Below are positions 7,751 to 16,686 of a DNA stretch of 64,000 nt, in pieces (the stretch's first letter is position 1; each line of letters starts with the position of its first letter). The position numbers were made by a program, and so were the translations under genes. This DNA comes from Roseibium sediminicola (lineage in GTDB: Bacteria; Pseudomonadota; Alphaproteobacteria; Rhizobiales; Stappiaceae): NCBI RefSeq assembly GCF_023156505.1, contig NZ_JALNMJ010000012.1, forward strand, positions 124,001-188,000, written 5' to 3'. The notes under the pieces were generated by a model. The model saw only the letters and a program-made list of their open reading frames with translations, made no database searches and was not told the DNA's origin.

Positions 7751-9535
7751 CTAAATCTCCGGCCCGGACCAGATGTTGGACTGGGCCGCCTTTTTCGGCG
7801 TGCGGCTTTCGGAAATATGGGCCGTCAGCGGGTCGAGCGTGCACAGGGCCTCATACTGGCTGAGGAACACCTGGCCGGTCAGGTGCTCCAGAAAGTCGGT
7901 CCGTTTCAACCGGTCCATCACCGGTCCCTTGACTTCGGACAGGTGGAACGAAACGCCTGAATCCTTGAGGCGGTGATTGATTTCCTCAAGGCTTTCCAGG
8001 GCGCTGGCATCGATCTCGTTCACGGCGGGGCACATCAGAACGACGTGCTCGATATTGGGTTTTTCCGCGACCAGGGCATAGACCCGGTCTTCCAGGAACC
8101 GCGAATTAGCGAAGAACAGGCTTTCATCGACACGGAGCGTCAGCACCCGGTCACCGGTTGCCACCTTGTGCCGGTCGATGTTGCGGAAATGCTCGGTGCC
8201 CGGGACGATGCCGACAATGGCCATATGCGGCCGGCTGCTGCGGTAAAGATAGAGCGCGATCGACAGCACAACGCCGGTGACGACGCCCGGCTCGACCCCG
8301 AAAAACAGCGTGATCAGAATGGTCGCCGCCATGGCGGTGAAATCGCTCCTGGAATAGACGAAGGTGCGCTTGATCGCGCCGAGATCGACCAGCGACAGCA
8401 CGGCGACGATGATGGTCGCGGCCAGCGTTGCCTGCGGCAGGTAGGTCAGAAGCGGTGTCAGGAACAGGGTTGCGAGCGCTATGCCGACGGCGGTAAAGGC
8501 CCCGGCGGCGGGGGTCGCGGCGCCGGCGTCGAAATTGACCACCGAGCGGGCAAAGCCGCCGGTCACCGGGTAGCCGCCTGAAATCGACGAGGCGATGTTG
8601 GAAGCGCCGAGGCCGATCAGTTCCTGGTCCGGGGAGATCCGCTGTCGTTTCTTTGCCGCCAGGGTCTGGGCGACGGAGACAGACTCCACGAAGCCGATCA
8701 CGGAAATCAGCAGCGCCGGGCCGGCCAGCGCCAGCCAGAGCTCGCTGTCAAAGGCCGGCAAATGCGGCACCGGCAGGCCGGAGGGAATGTCGCCGACAAT
8801 CCGTACGCCCTTGTCGCCCAGGCTGAACGCGGCGGAAATGACGGTGGTGACGGCAACGGCGGCCACCGGGCCGGCCTTGGTCAGGATGTCGGCGAAGAAC
8901 GGTTTCAGACCCAGGTCGAGCAGAAGCTTTTTCAACCCCTTGCGCACCCAGAACAGGAAGCCGGTCGCGGTGGCGCCGATCACGAAGGTGATCCAGTTGA
9001 TGTCGCCGAGATGGCTGCCGATGGACAGCAGAATGTCATAAAGCGTGTGGCCATGGGCCGGCACGCCGAGAATGTGTTTCAGCTGGCTCGACGCGATCAG
9101 CAGGCCGGAGGCGGTGATGAAGCCGGAAATCACCGGGTGGCTGAGCAGATTGGCCAAAAAGCCGAGCCGGAAGAGGCCCATGGCGATCAGCATCAGGCCG
9201 GAGAGGAACGCCAGCACGATGGCAGCACCGAGATATTCCGGCGTACCCTGTTGCGCCAGTTCGCCGACGGCTGAGGCGGTCATCAGCGAGACCACGGCGA
9301 CGGGGCCAACCGCGAGCGCCCGGCTGGTGCCGAAAAGCGCATAGGCGACCAGCGGCAGGATCGAGGCATAAAGACCGACTTCTGGGGGCAGACCGGCGAG
9401 CAGCGCATAGGCAAGTGATTGCGGGATCAGCATGATCGTGACGATCACTGCGGCCACCAGGTCGCTGGTTGCCGTTTCCTTGTCATAGCGTCTGCCCCAA
9501 TCGAGAATGGGCAGGTAGCGCTGCAGCCGGATCAT
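7751..9535 (-). CDS. SulP family anion transporter with STAS domain
   Basis: A 594-residue membrane protein with a SulP core of about 10-12 helices (residues about 20-430; LVAAVIVTIMLIPQSLAYAL, ISGGYPVTGGFARSVVN) and a cytoplasmic STAS domain at the C-terminus (about 440-560, VLMCPAVNEIDASALESLEEI). SulP proteins move sulfate, bicarbonate or other anions. Position downstream of sulfide-oxidation genes suggests export or uptake of sulfate or sulfite, as inference. The ATG at 9535 follows AAAGG; in-frame starts further upstream would run through a terminator-like hairpin. Its stop lies 4 bases from the convergent mdeB stop. Confidence 0.87.
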   Translation of the reverse strand: MIRLQRYLPILDWGRRYDKETATSDLVAAVIVTIMLIPQSLAYALLAGLPPEVGLYASILPLVAYALFGTSRALAVGPVAVVSLMTASAVGELAQQGTPEYLGAAIVLAFLSGLMLIAMGLFRLGFLANLLSHPVISGFITASGLLIASSQLKHILGVPAHGHTLYDILLSIGSHLGDINWITFVIGATATGFLFWVRKGLKKLLLDLGLKPFFADILTKAGPVAAVAVTTVISAAFSLGDKGVRIVGDIPSGLPVPHLPAFDSELWLALAGPALLISVIGFVESVSVAQTLAAKKRQRISPDQELIGLGASNIASSISGGYPVTGGFARSVVNFDAGAATPAAGAFTAVGIALATLFLTPLLTYLPQATLAATIIVAVLSLVDLGAIKRTFVYSRSDFTAMAATILITLFFGVEPGVVTGVVLSIALYLYRSSRPHMAIVGIVPGTEHFRNIDRHKVATGDRVLTLRVDESLFFANSRFLEDRVYALVAEKPNIEHVVLMCPAVNEIDASALESLEEINHRLKDSGVSFHLSEVKGPVMDRLKRTDFLEHLTGQVFLSQYEALCTLDPLTAHISESRTPKKAAQSNIWSGPEI

Positions 9536-9562
9536 GTCGGAACCTTTGGTCTTTTTGAGAAA

Positions 9563-9588
9563 ACTCGAGCCGGCGGGCCGGCTCGAGT
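9563..9588 (-). terminator. Rho-independent terminator after the DUF442-SQR gene
   Basis: A perfect 12-base inverted repeat, ACTCGAGCCGGC with its complement, separated by two bases and followed on the minus strand by TTTTCTC. It sits between the SQR-fusion stop (9634) and the SulP start (9535), so SulP expression probably depends on read-through or its own promoter. Confidence 0.75.
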
Positions 9589-9633
9589 CAAGGCTGATGG
9601 GGCCCGCGCCCAGTTGGGGTCTGTGGGGGTGTT

Positions 9634-11304
9634 TTAAGCTGCCGATATTTTTTCCGGCTTGGCCATCCATTCCTTGCCGCGCAGCATGGCACGCCAGTAA
9701 ACGGGTGGCAGGATCCGCTCCTTCAGGAGCCAGGCGGTCCGCGTCGGCCTGGTCCCGTCCACCAGCCAACGTGGAAAGCTCGGCAACAGCGTCCCGCCAT
9801 AGCCGAATTCGGCCAGCACGATCTTGCCGCGTTCAACAGTGAGCGGGCAGGAGCCGTAGCCGTCATATTGCGCCGTGGCGCTGTGACCGCCGATGTCGGA
9901 GACGATGTTTTCGGCGACCACCGGCGCCTGCTTGCGCGCCGCCGCGGCTGTCTTGGCGTTGGGTGCGTTCATGACATCGCCGAGCGACCAGATGTTGTCG
10001 AAGCTCTTGTGGCGCAGGGTGGTCTGGTCGACATCTACCCAGCCGGCGGCATCCGCGAGCGGGGACACCCTGATGAAATCGGGTGCGGTCTGCGGCGGGG
10101 TCACATGGATCATGTCGAAGTCGACTTCGACGGTCCGGGCGTCCTTTTCCGGTTCCTTGACCTCGAACACGGCTTTTTTCGCCGGGCCGTCAATGGCGAC
10201 CAGATTGTGGAAGAAGTTGAGATCAACGCCGTAGCGCTTCACGTAGTCCATCAGGGCCGGGACATAGTCCTTGACGCCGAAGAGCACGCCACCTGCATTC
10301 ATGAACTGGATATCGATATGGCCGAGCCGGGCGGTCTTGAACCAGTGATCGGCTGACAGGTACATCGCCTTTTGCGGCGCGCCGGCGCATTTGATCGGCA
10401 TGGGCGGCTGGGTGAACAGCGCCTTGCCGTGTGCCATCTCCTGGACCAGTTGCCAGGTGTAGGGCGCGAGATCGTAGCGGTAGTTGGACGTGACTCCGTT
10501 CTTGCCGAGCGTGTCGACCAGGCCGTCGACCTTGTGCCAGTCGAGCTTCAGGCCGGGGCAGACCACCAGCCGGCCGTATTTGACCACCCGGCAGCCGTCG
10601 AGAATGACCGCATTGTCCTTCGGCTCGAACGCCGCGACGGCGGACTTGATCCAGTGCACGCCTTTCGGGATCAGCGAGCCCATGGTCTTGGCCGTGTCGG
10701 CGGCCTCGAAGATGCCGCCACCGACCATGGTCCAGCCCGGCTGGTAATAATGCACGTCCGCCGGATCGATGATGGCGATCTCCAGATCGGACTTGCGCGC
10801 CAGAAGGCTCGAGGCGACCGAAATGCCGGCGGCACCGCCACCGACGATCACGATGTCGAAGCGGGCGTCTTCCGCGGTCTCGGTCGGGGTGCGGCCGCCA
10901 TTGGCGATCCGGCGCACGACGCCGGCCATGTCGTAGCCCGCGGACTTGGTCTGGGTCAGAATGTCTGCCAGCGGCTGCTTTTCGGCCTGGGACAGCGACC
11001 ACAGGGTCGCGGACCGTGTGCCCGTGCGGCAATAGGCGAGGATCGGCTTGGGCAGGCTGTCCATCAACGCGCCGAAGTCATCGGCATCCTGGTCGGACAC
11101 CTTTCCGGCGACGATCGGCAGGTAACGGGCTTCAAGGCCGAGTTTTTTCGCCGCTGCCTCGATTTCCTCGAACACCGGCTGGTCGGCGCCTTCGCCGTCC
11201 GGGCGATTGCAGATGATCGAACGGAAGCCCTGCTGGGCAATTTCCGCAAGGTCTTCGGGCCGGATCTGCGGCGCCACCGAAATCTGGGTGTTGATCGCTT
11301 TCAT
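9634..11304 (-). CDS. DUF442 phosphatase-like / sulfide:quinone oxidoreductase-like fusion
   Basis: A 556-residue two-domain protein. Residues 1-115 are a DUF442 (Blh-type, tyrosine-phosphatase-like) domain with active-site loop YCRTGTRS (Cys92). Residues about 148-550 are an FAD-dependent SQR-like domain with dinucleotide motif IVIVGGGAAG and PMPIKCAGAPQK (Cys306), matching Cys201 of human SQR. The partner cysteine of human SQR (Cys379, in GDCTN) is replaced: the site reads LGDVMNAPNAKTAAA (Val444). The ATG at 11304 is chosen because AAGGAGG lies about ten bases upstream. It probably oxidises sulfide to persulfide or polysulfide at the membrane; the missing cysteine makes the exact chemistry uncertain. 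Confidence 0.88.
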   Translation of the reverse strand: MKAINTQISVAPQIRPEDLAEIAQQGFRSIICNRPDGEGADQPVFEEIEAAAKKLGLEARYLPIVAGKVSDQDADDFGALMDSLPKPILAYCRTGTRSATLWSLSQAEKQPLADILTQTKSAGYDMAGVVRRIANGGRTPTETAEDARFDIVIVGGGAAGISVASSLLARKSDLEIAIIDPADVHYYQPGWTMVGGGIFEAADTAKTMGSLIPKGVHWIKSAVAAFEPKDNAVILDGCRVVKYGRLVVCPGLKLDWHKVDGLVDTLGKNGVTSNYRYDLAPYTWQLVQEMAHGKALFTQPPMPIKCAGAPQKAMYLSADHWFKTARLGHIDIQFMNAGGVLFGVKDYVPALMDYVKRYGVDLNFFHNLVAIDGPAKKAVFEVKEPEKDARTVEVDFDMIHVTPPQTAPDFIRVSPLADAAGWVDVDQTTLRHKSFDNIWSLGDVMNAPNAKTAAAARKQAPVVAENIVSDIGGHSATAQYDGYGSCPLTVERGKIVLAEFGYGGTLLPSFPRWLVDGTRPTRTAWLLKERILPPVYWRAMLRGKEWMAKPEKISAA

Positions 11305-11398
11305 CGTGTTTACCGCCTCCTTCGGCATCTGTGCTGACGGCCTGTCAGGAGGCAGCCACCGCCCAGGTGCCGGTGGCCTGCTGTCCCCGGCTGTTCTG

Positions 11399-12292
11399 TC
11401 AAAGGCCGTTGACCGGCACTTTCAAAAAGGTCTTGCCGCTCTCGTCGGCCGGCGGCAGTTTTCCGGCGCGCATGTTCACCTGCAGCGAGGGAATGATCAG
11501 CTTGGGCATGTCCAGCTGGGCATCGCGCGTGGTGCGGAACCGGACGAATTCTTCCTTCGTCTTGCCGCCGCCGACATGGATGTTGTGCTCCTTTTCCGCG
11601 CCGACGGTGGTTTCCCACTGGATGTCGCGGCCGTTGGGGCCGTAGTCGTGGCACATGAACAGGCGCATGTCGTCCGGCAGGGCGAGCACTTTCTGGATGC
11701 TGTCATAAAGGGTTGCTGCATCGCCGCCCGGGAAATCGGCGCGCGCAGAACCGCCATCCGGCATGAACAGCGTGTCGCCGACAAAGGCGGCATCGCCCAT
11801 CACATGCACCATGCAGGCCGGCGTGTGGCCGGGCGTGTACATGGCAAAGGCGGTCAGCTCACCGATCTGGTAGGTGTCGCCGTCCTGGAACAGCCTGTCG
11901 AACTGGCTGCCGTCGCGCTGGAACTCGGTGCCTTCGTTGAAGACCTTGCCAAAGGTTTCCTGGACGACCGTGATCTGGTCGCCGATCCCCAGTTTGCCGC
12001 CCAGCTTCTGCTGGATATAGGGCGCTGCCGAGAGGTGGTCGGCATGGACATGGGTCTCGATCAGCCATTCCAGCTTCAGGTCGTTCTTCTGGATATGGGC
12101 AATGATCTCGTCGGCATGGTCATAGGTGATGCGGCCGGCCGCATAGTCGATGTCCATGACGCTGTCGACCACCGCGCAGGCATTCGACGACGGGTCCTTG
12201 ACCACGTAGCTGATGGTGTTGGTGGCCGGGTCGAAAAACGCGGTAACCTCGGGGTTGACGCCCATGTCGACCGGATAGTTCGAGTTGCTCAT
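11399..12292 (-). CDS. blh: MBL-fold persulfide dioxygenase (Blh/ETHE1-like)
   Basis: A 297-residue metallo-beta-lactamase-fold protein. The metal motif ETHVHADHLSA is near residue 80, MYTPGHTPACMVH is near 150, and FVGDTLFMPDGGSARADFPGG follows; the last is typical of ETHE1/Blh persulfide dioxygenases, which oxidise glutathione persulfide to sulfite. It lies upstream of the DUF442-SQR fusion in the same leftward operon, so the two should act in sequence on sulfide. It is longer than human ETHE1 (about 250 residues) because of a C-terminal extension, as in Blh proteins of rhizobia. Confidence 0.88.
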   Translation of the reverse strand: MSNSNYPVDMGVNPEVTAFFDPATNTISYVVKDPSSNACAVVDSVMDIDYAAGRITYDHADEIIAHIQKNDLKLEWLIETHVHADHLSAAPYIQQKLGGKLGIGDQITVVQETFGKVFNEGTEFQRDGSQFDRLFQDGDTYQIGELTAFAMYTPGHTPACMVHVMGDAAFVGDTLFMPDGGSARADFPGGDAATLYDSIQKVLALPDDMRLFMCHDYGPNGRDIQWETTVGAEKEHNIHVGGGKTKEEFVRFRTTRDAQLDMPKLIIPSLQVNMRAGKLPPADESGKTFLKVPVNGL

Positions 12293-12323
12293 GTCAGTCT
12301 CCCAATTCTTGTCGGCGCGCCGT

Positions 12324-12758
12324 TTAGGCTTTAGCCGCTTTTTCGCGATAGCCCAGAGCGATCATCCAGCGGGCGGCCAGGATACCGGCCGCGATGGCAA
12401 GGGCTGTGATCAAGGGTTCGATACCGAGGCCGATCACCGGAATGAGGCCGCCCGGGCAGAAGCCGCTCAAGCCCCAGCCTATGCCGAAAACGGCCGAGCC
12501 GCCGATCAGTTTCAGATCGAGGTCGGTCCGGGTCGGCAGGCTGAAGGCCTGGGCGAGCAACGGCCCGCGCATCCGGAAGACCAGACGATAACCGATCGCC
12601 GTGACAAGTAGCGCTCCGCCCATCACGAAGGCGAGGCTCGGGTCCCAGGTGCCGGCAAGGTCGAAGAAGTTCAGCACCTTGGCCGGGTTGCCCATGCCGG
12701 AAATGAGAATTCCACAGCCAAACAGGAGACCGAAGGCGAAAGCAGAAATCAGTCTCAT
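12324..12758 (-). CDS. YeeE/YedE family protein (PmpB-like half-transporter)
   Basis: A 144-residue membrane protein with about four hydrophobic segments. The family motifs GCGILISGMGNPAKVLNF near residue 15 and GIGWGLSGFCPGGLIP near residue 95 are present, with cysteines expected to handle persulfide or thiosulfate-type sulfur. Together with the next gene it makes a split version of the full-length YeeE transporter. Its start is 4 bases from the stop of its partner, and it lies just upstream of blh, placing sulfur transport with sulfide detoxification. Confidence 0.85.
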   Translation of the reverse strand: MRLISAFAFGLLFGCGILISGMGNPAKVLNFFDLAGTWDPSLAFVMGGALLVTAIGYRLVFRMRGPLLAQAFSLPTRTDLDLKLIGGSAVFGIGWGLSGFCPGGLIPVIGLGIEPLITALAIAAGILAARWMIALGYREKAAKA

Positions 12759-12762
12759 GATT

Positions 12763-13191
12763 TTAACCTCCGAACACGTGGCGGGTCAGGAACACCGTGA
12801 CAACGGCGGTTGCCATGAAGGTGAGGGTTGCTGCAATCGACCGCGCCGACAGGCGCGAGATGCCGCAAACGCCGTGGCCGCTTGTGCAGCCCGAGCCAAA
12901 GGTCGTACCGACCCCGGTCAGGAACCCGCCGATCACCAGAAGCAGCGGAGAGGACGGCACGGTGATGTCCGGCAGCCGGCCGGTCAGCCCAAGCAGAATC
13001 AGCGGGCTGGCGACCATGCCGGCCAGAAACGCGGCGCGCCACGCCCAGTCCTGATTGAGATGGGTGGTCAGAAAGCCGCTGGCGATACCGTTGATACCGG
13101 CAATGCGGCCATGCACGGCCATCAGGGCAACCGCCGCAAGGCCAATCAGCGTTCCGCCGACGAAACTGAGAAGGGGTGTGAACTCTGTCAT
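12763..13191 (-). CDS. YeeE/YedE family protein (PmpA-like half-transporter)
   Basis: A 142-residue membrane protein with about four hydrophobic helices and the conserved motif GVGTTFGSGCTSGHGVCGISRLS near residues 93-115, whose cysteines are characteristic of YeeE/YedE sulfur-transport proteins. It is the first gene of the leftward sulfide operon. Its ATG lies 18 bases from a perfect AT-rich palindrome that probably serves as operator. The full-length homologue in Gram-negative bacteria transports thiosulfate; the split form is common in alphaproteobacteria. Confidence 0.85.
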   Translation of the reverse strand: MTEFTPLLSFVGGTLIGLAAVALMAVHGRIAGINGIASGFLTTHLNQDWAWRAAFLAGMVASPLILLGLTGRLPDITVPSSPLLLVIGGFLTGVGTTFGSGCTSGHGVCGISRLSARSIAATLTFMATAVVTVFLTRHVFGG

Positions 13192-13209
13192 GATGCGCCC
13201 TTATTTATG

Positions 13210-13225
13210 ATATATTCGAATATAT
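13210..13225. promoter_or_regulatory. Probable operator of the sulfide operon (BigR/SqrR-type)
   Basis: Perfect 16-base palindrome ATATATTCGAATATAT in otherwise GC-rich DNA, 18 bases upstream of the first gene of the sulfide cluster. ArsR-family sulfide-responsive repressors (BigR, SqrR) are known to bind AT-rich palindromes overlapping the promoters of blh/sqr operons. No ArsR gene is adjacent, so the regulator would be encoded elsewhere. Confidence 0.6.
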
Positions 13226-13372
13226 GAAAATAAGACGAAAGTTTCAAGGGGAACGATGAATTTCTGGAGGCCAGTTGGTTAAAAAGAACAGGCTGGCAAC
13301 GATAAAATTTTTCCGGCACCTTTTCCAGAGAAACGGCGGGCAATCGGGGACCTGCACGGCTTGGGGGAGCAC

Positions 13373-14437
13373 ATGAAGACCTTGGCATCATTCTTACGCA
13401 TGGTTGTGGCGGCCATACTGGTTTTCTGCGGCGTTGAAGTGGCGTTGGCGGCGGACGACGACACCAGAGTGGCGCTGAAGCTGTTCGGGGCACAGGACAT
13501 CGAAAACGGGCTGGGCACCTGCCGGTTTTCGCTCTGGCAGGACGACCGGGACCCCGTAACGGACCGCTATGCCTATCTATTTCATGTCAATTCCGGCGAC
13601 CGGAACTATGCCGGTCCGGCACGGCTCAAGGTCGGCGACACGGTGCATCAGCTTTATGAACTGGCATCCGGCGGCCGGGCCGCCGATGGCGTGGGCAGCG
13701 ACTATCTCTTTGCCAGCAACGATCGGGAAATCCGGGTCCATATCGAGCTGTTGGCGGGCGATCCGGCAGGCGACAGTTACAGGATCAAAGATGCGCGCAT
13801 GACGGTGATCCAGAAGGGCAAGGTGCCTTTTGTCGCTGTCGCGAAGGGTATGCGCGGCTGTGTCAGGGCCGAAACAGCGTCGGCGGCACCGTCTTCTCAA
13901 TCGGATCGACCCGCGCCTGGCCTGCCCAACGGCATTCCGATCGGCCGTCAGACGCTTCTGGATGACATGTCGCAATTGCCGCCGGTTCTTCTTCAGCTGG
14001 TGCGCGACCAGGCAGGCGACGATTGCGATGTTGACGGATTTCATGCCTGGGGTGGCGCGCGCTACGTCATCAACGAAAACTACCTGTTGTGGGAAGTGCC
14101 GTGCTTTTCCGGCGCCTATCAGGCAGCGACCGTGCTGGCCGTGACCCAGAACCCGCCGCAGGGCTGGGGCAATCTCCTGACCCTGCCGAACCCTCCGGGC
14201 GTTGGCGGCGAGGAGTTTCAGGCGATGAATGCCGATATTCTGGGACCCAAGGGACTGATCCGCACGACAGCCCTCAATCGGGGCATCGGCGACTGCGGCA
14301 CCTACCAGGTTCACCGTCTGATCGACGGTCCCGGCGAGGTTCTGGAGCTGGACCTTCTGGAATACAGGGAAAAGAGCAAATGCGACGGTATCGAGATGCT
14401 GCCTAGCGACTGGCCCCTCGTCTACCGGTCTTACTAG
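13373..14437 (+). CDS. Secreted DUF1176-type protein
   Basis: A 354-residue protein with a clear signal peptide (residues 1-24, ending VALAADDD). The mature part contains cysteines and ordered blocks, including FHAWGGARYVINENYLLWEVPCFSGAYQ and a late RGIGDCGTYQVHRL, resembling DUF1176 periplasmic proteins of proteobacteria. Function is unknown. The ATG at 13373 with GGGGGAG upstream is preferred to an in-frame TTG at 13361. It is divergent from the sulfide operon, and its last 35 bases overlap the 3' end of the convergent DedA/PAP2 gene. Confidence 0.75.
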   Translation: MKTLASFLRMVVAAILVFCGVEVALAADDDTRVALKLFGAQDIENGLGTCRFSLWQDDRDPVTDRYAYLFHVNSGDRNYAGPARLKVGDTVHQLYELASGGRAADGVGSDYLFASNDREIRVHIELLAGDPAGDSYRIKDARMTVIQKGKVPFVAVAKGMRGCVRAETASAAPSSQSDRPAPGLPNGIPIGRQTLLDDMSQLPPVLLQLVRDQAGDDCDVDGFHAWGGARYVINENYLLWEVPCFSGAYQAATVLAVTQNPPQGWGNLLTLPNPPGVGGEEFQAMNADILGPKGLIRTTALNRGIGDCGTYQVHRLIDGPGEVLELDLLEYREKSKCDGIEMLPSDWPLVYRSY

Positions 14438-16463
14438 GATCAGACGCCGGAGCTAGCGGTGCCGCTTCCGGTCTGAAGGCAAGGACCACTTCGTCGCCGT
14501 CCGGACGCTTGCGCGTGACGGCACCAGAAAGCAGCAAGGCCGGGTTGTCCGCCGGGTCGGGGACATGCACGTCGGTGCGGGGGCCGGAAAATTCGCCCAT
14601 CGGCCTCAGGATATCCTCGTGAACGACACTGCCGAGATAGAGCGGCTCCAGGCTGCCGCCTTCCAGGATCTCGTAACGGCTCGGCCACAGCCTGAGCACC
14701 CAGCGGCCGCCGGCCTCGTCCGGGTCCTTTCGGATCAGCACCAGTGCCGGCTGTCGGCCGTTCTGGCTGCGCGGCAGGATCGGCAGGGAATCGGGCGGCG
14801 TCTTGCCCTCGACAAATCCGCCGGCCGAGGACAGCGACCATTTCGGCGGCACCTGCCAGCCGGCGGTTTCGGCCTTCTGCGCAAACGGCTCCAGGGGGCC
14901 GGCATATTGAATCACCAGAGGCTCTTCCTGGTCGCCGTTCAGTTCGATCCGCCGGGCCGGCAGGGTCCGCCAGCGGCCTTCGCGCCAGCCGGACGCCGTC
15001 AGTACTTCCTTGTTGGAGCGCGGCTCATAGGTCAGCAGCGCCTTGTCGAAGCTTTTGTCGAGATGCCAGCCGCCGAAGACGGCGAGCGTCGCAACCACGA
15101 TGGCGGCAACCGTCGTACGACCGATCTTTTCGTTATGGATCGGCCCGAAGACAAAGGCGAAGGCGGAGACCATGGCCGTGCCGAACAGCAGTCCGGCGAG
15201 CACGTCCGACATCCAGTGCGCGCCGAGATAGACACGCGAGAAGCCGATGGTGATCACGAAGGTCGCGGTCACGGTGAAAATGCTGGCCTTGGCCCAGCGG
15301 TTCAGGTCATGGGCGACCAGCACCGCGCAGATGCCGAACAGCACCGCGGTCAGCGTCGCGTGACCGGACGGGAAGGAGTAGGCGTCGGCACCGGCATAAA
15401 GCTCGATGGGCCGGGAGCGGTGCAGCAGCAGTTTGAACAGCGGCACGAACAGCGCCGTGCCCGCCATGGCGATGATGAAGCCGGTGCCGCGCCGCCAGGC
15501 CTTGCGCGCGAACAGGTAAAGCGCCACGGCGAAGGTCACTGCGGCAACGACAATGCCGTCACCGAGCGAGGTCATGAACACCATGATCTTGTCGCCGGCC
15601 GGCGTGCGCAGGCTGTCGAAGAGGTTCAGGATCGCCAGATCCGCGCGCACCATCGGTTCGCCCGGCGCGATCTCGCCAACAATCCAGAAAAAGGCCGGCA
15701 TGGTGATCAGCAGAAGCAGCGCCGAGGCCAGCATGCCCGCCGAGCGCGGATGGGCCGGATCGAAATTGCGCGCGATCCATTGCGAGACCCTGTCCTGGCG
15801 CCGCGCAAAGCCCCTGACGATGGCGGCATGGGCGTTTGGAAACAGCGGCAGGATAATCAGGATCAGCCAGCGGCCGAGCATGACGATCAGGAAGATCACG
15901 AACAGCAGCGCGCCGAGCACCAGGGCAAGGCGTCCGCTGATCTGGCCGATGGCGCCGAGCGCGGAGCCGGCAATGATGCCCGGCGCGATATGAACGACGG
16001 TCCAGGCAAAGGCCGAGGTGACGTTGACCACCGAGAAGCGGGTGAAATTCATGCCGGCCATGCCGGCGATGCCCGGGACGACGGATTTCACACCCGGCAC
16101 GAAGCGGCCGATGAAGACGCTCTTGCCGCCGTGCTGCTGAAAGAACTTTTCGCCGCTCTCCACCATGTGGGCGTATTTGTTGAGCGGCCACATGGTCTTG
16201 ATCTTGTCTTTGAACGTGTAGCCGATCCAGTAGGAGACCGCGTCTCCGGCCGTCGCGCCGAGCGTGGTCCAGATGAACAGGGGCACCGGGTCCAGCTTGC
16301 CGAGCCCGACCAGCGTGCCGGCGCCCACCAGCACCACCGTTGTCGGCACGAACAGGCCGATGATGAACAGTGCTTCGCCCATGGCGGCCAGAAAGCAGAT
16401 CAGTCCGGCGAGCGACGGGTTTTCCGCGATAAAGGTCAGAACGGGGTCAAGAAAATCAGTCAC
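14403..16463 (-). CDS. DedA - PAP2 phosphatase - LssY C-terminal three-domain protein
   Basis: A 686-residue inner-membrane fusion. Residues 1-205 are a DedA/SNARE-associated domain (GRFVPGVKSVVPGIAGMAGM). Residues about 235-445 are a PAP2 phosphatase with its three signatures: KLLLHRSRP, SFPSGHATLT and SRVYLGAHWMSD. The remainder matches the LssY C-terminal domain. DedA proteins act in undecaprenyl-phosphate or lipid flipping and PAP2 enzymes remove lipid pyrophosphate, so the fusion probably handles lipid carrier recycling or lipid phosphates. It is divergent from the polyphosphate enzyme gene, which is 223 bases away. Active-site residues are intact. Confidence 0.88.
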   Translation of the reverse strand: MTDFLDPVLTFIAENPSLAGLICFLAAMGEALFIIGLFVPTTVVLVGAGTLVGLGKLDPVPLFIWTTLGATAGDAVSYWIGYTFKDKIKTMWPLNKYAHMVESGEKFFQQHGGKSVFIGRFVPGVKSVVPGIAGMAGMNFTRFSVVNVTSAFAWTVVHIAPGIIAGSALGAIGQISGRLALVLGALLFVIFLIVMLGRWLILIILPLFPNAHAAIVRGFARRQDRVSQWIARNFDPAHPRSAGMLASALLLLITMPAFFWIVGEIAPGEPMVRADLAILNLFDSLRTPAGDKIMVFMTSLGDGIVVAAVTFAVALYLFARKAWRRGTGFIIAMAGTALFVPLFKLLLHRSRPIELYAGADAYSFPSGHATLTAVLFGICAVLVAHDLNRWAKASIFTVTATFVITIGFSRVYLGAHWMSDVLAGLLFGTAMVSAFAFVFGPIHNEKIGRTTVAAIVVATLAVFGGWHLDKSFDKALLTYEPRSNKEVLTASGWREGRWRTLPARRIELNGDQEEPLVIQYAGPLEPFAQKAETAGWQVPPKWSLSSAGGFVEGKTPPDSLPILPRSQNGRQPALVLIRKDPDEAGGRWVLRLWPSRYEILEGGSLEPLYLGSVVHEDILRPMGEFSGPRTDVHVPDPADNPALLLSGAVTRKRPDGDEVVLAFRPEAAPLAPASDPSKTGRRGASR

Positions 16464-16686
16464 GGACGTCGGTCTGGTCGTTTCAAAAAGGCGCTAAGCA
16501 ATGCCCGGTCTCCGGCCGGCAGGCCGCCCGGACGATTCGGTTTCCGCTTCATATAAGCGTGCACTCTGTCATCCAACAGCGAAAAAACGGTTTCTCCTGC
16601 CATTGCGCTGCAGCGCCTCGGCAATGGCTTTTTTAACTTCGCTGTTTCAAGATGCACCCAGCGCGTCTTTTTTCAGGAGGTCCTCC

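Noticed and set aside
14565-16556. 663-residue open frame on the plus strand
   Set aside because: It is entirely antisense to the DedA-PAP2-LssY gene, is rich in Arg/His/Gln/Gly/Ala as expected from mirrored high-GC codons, and shows no domain.
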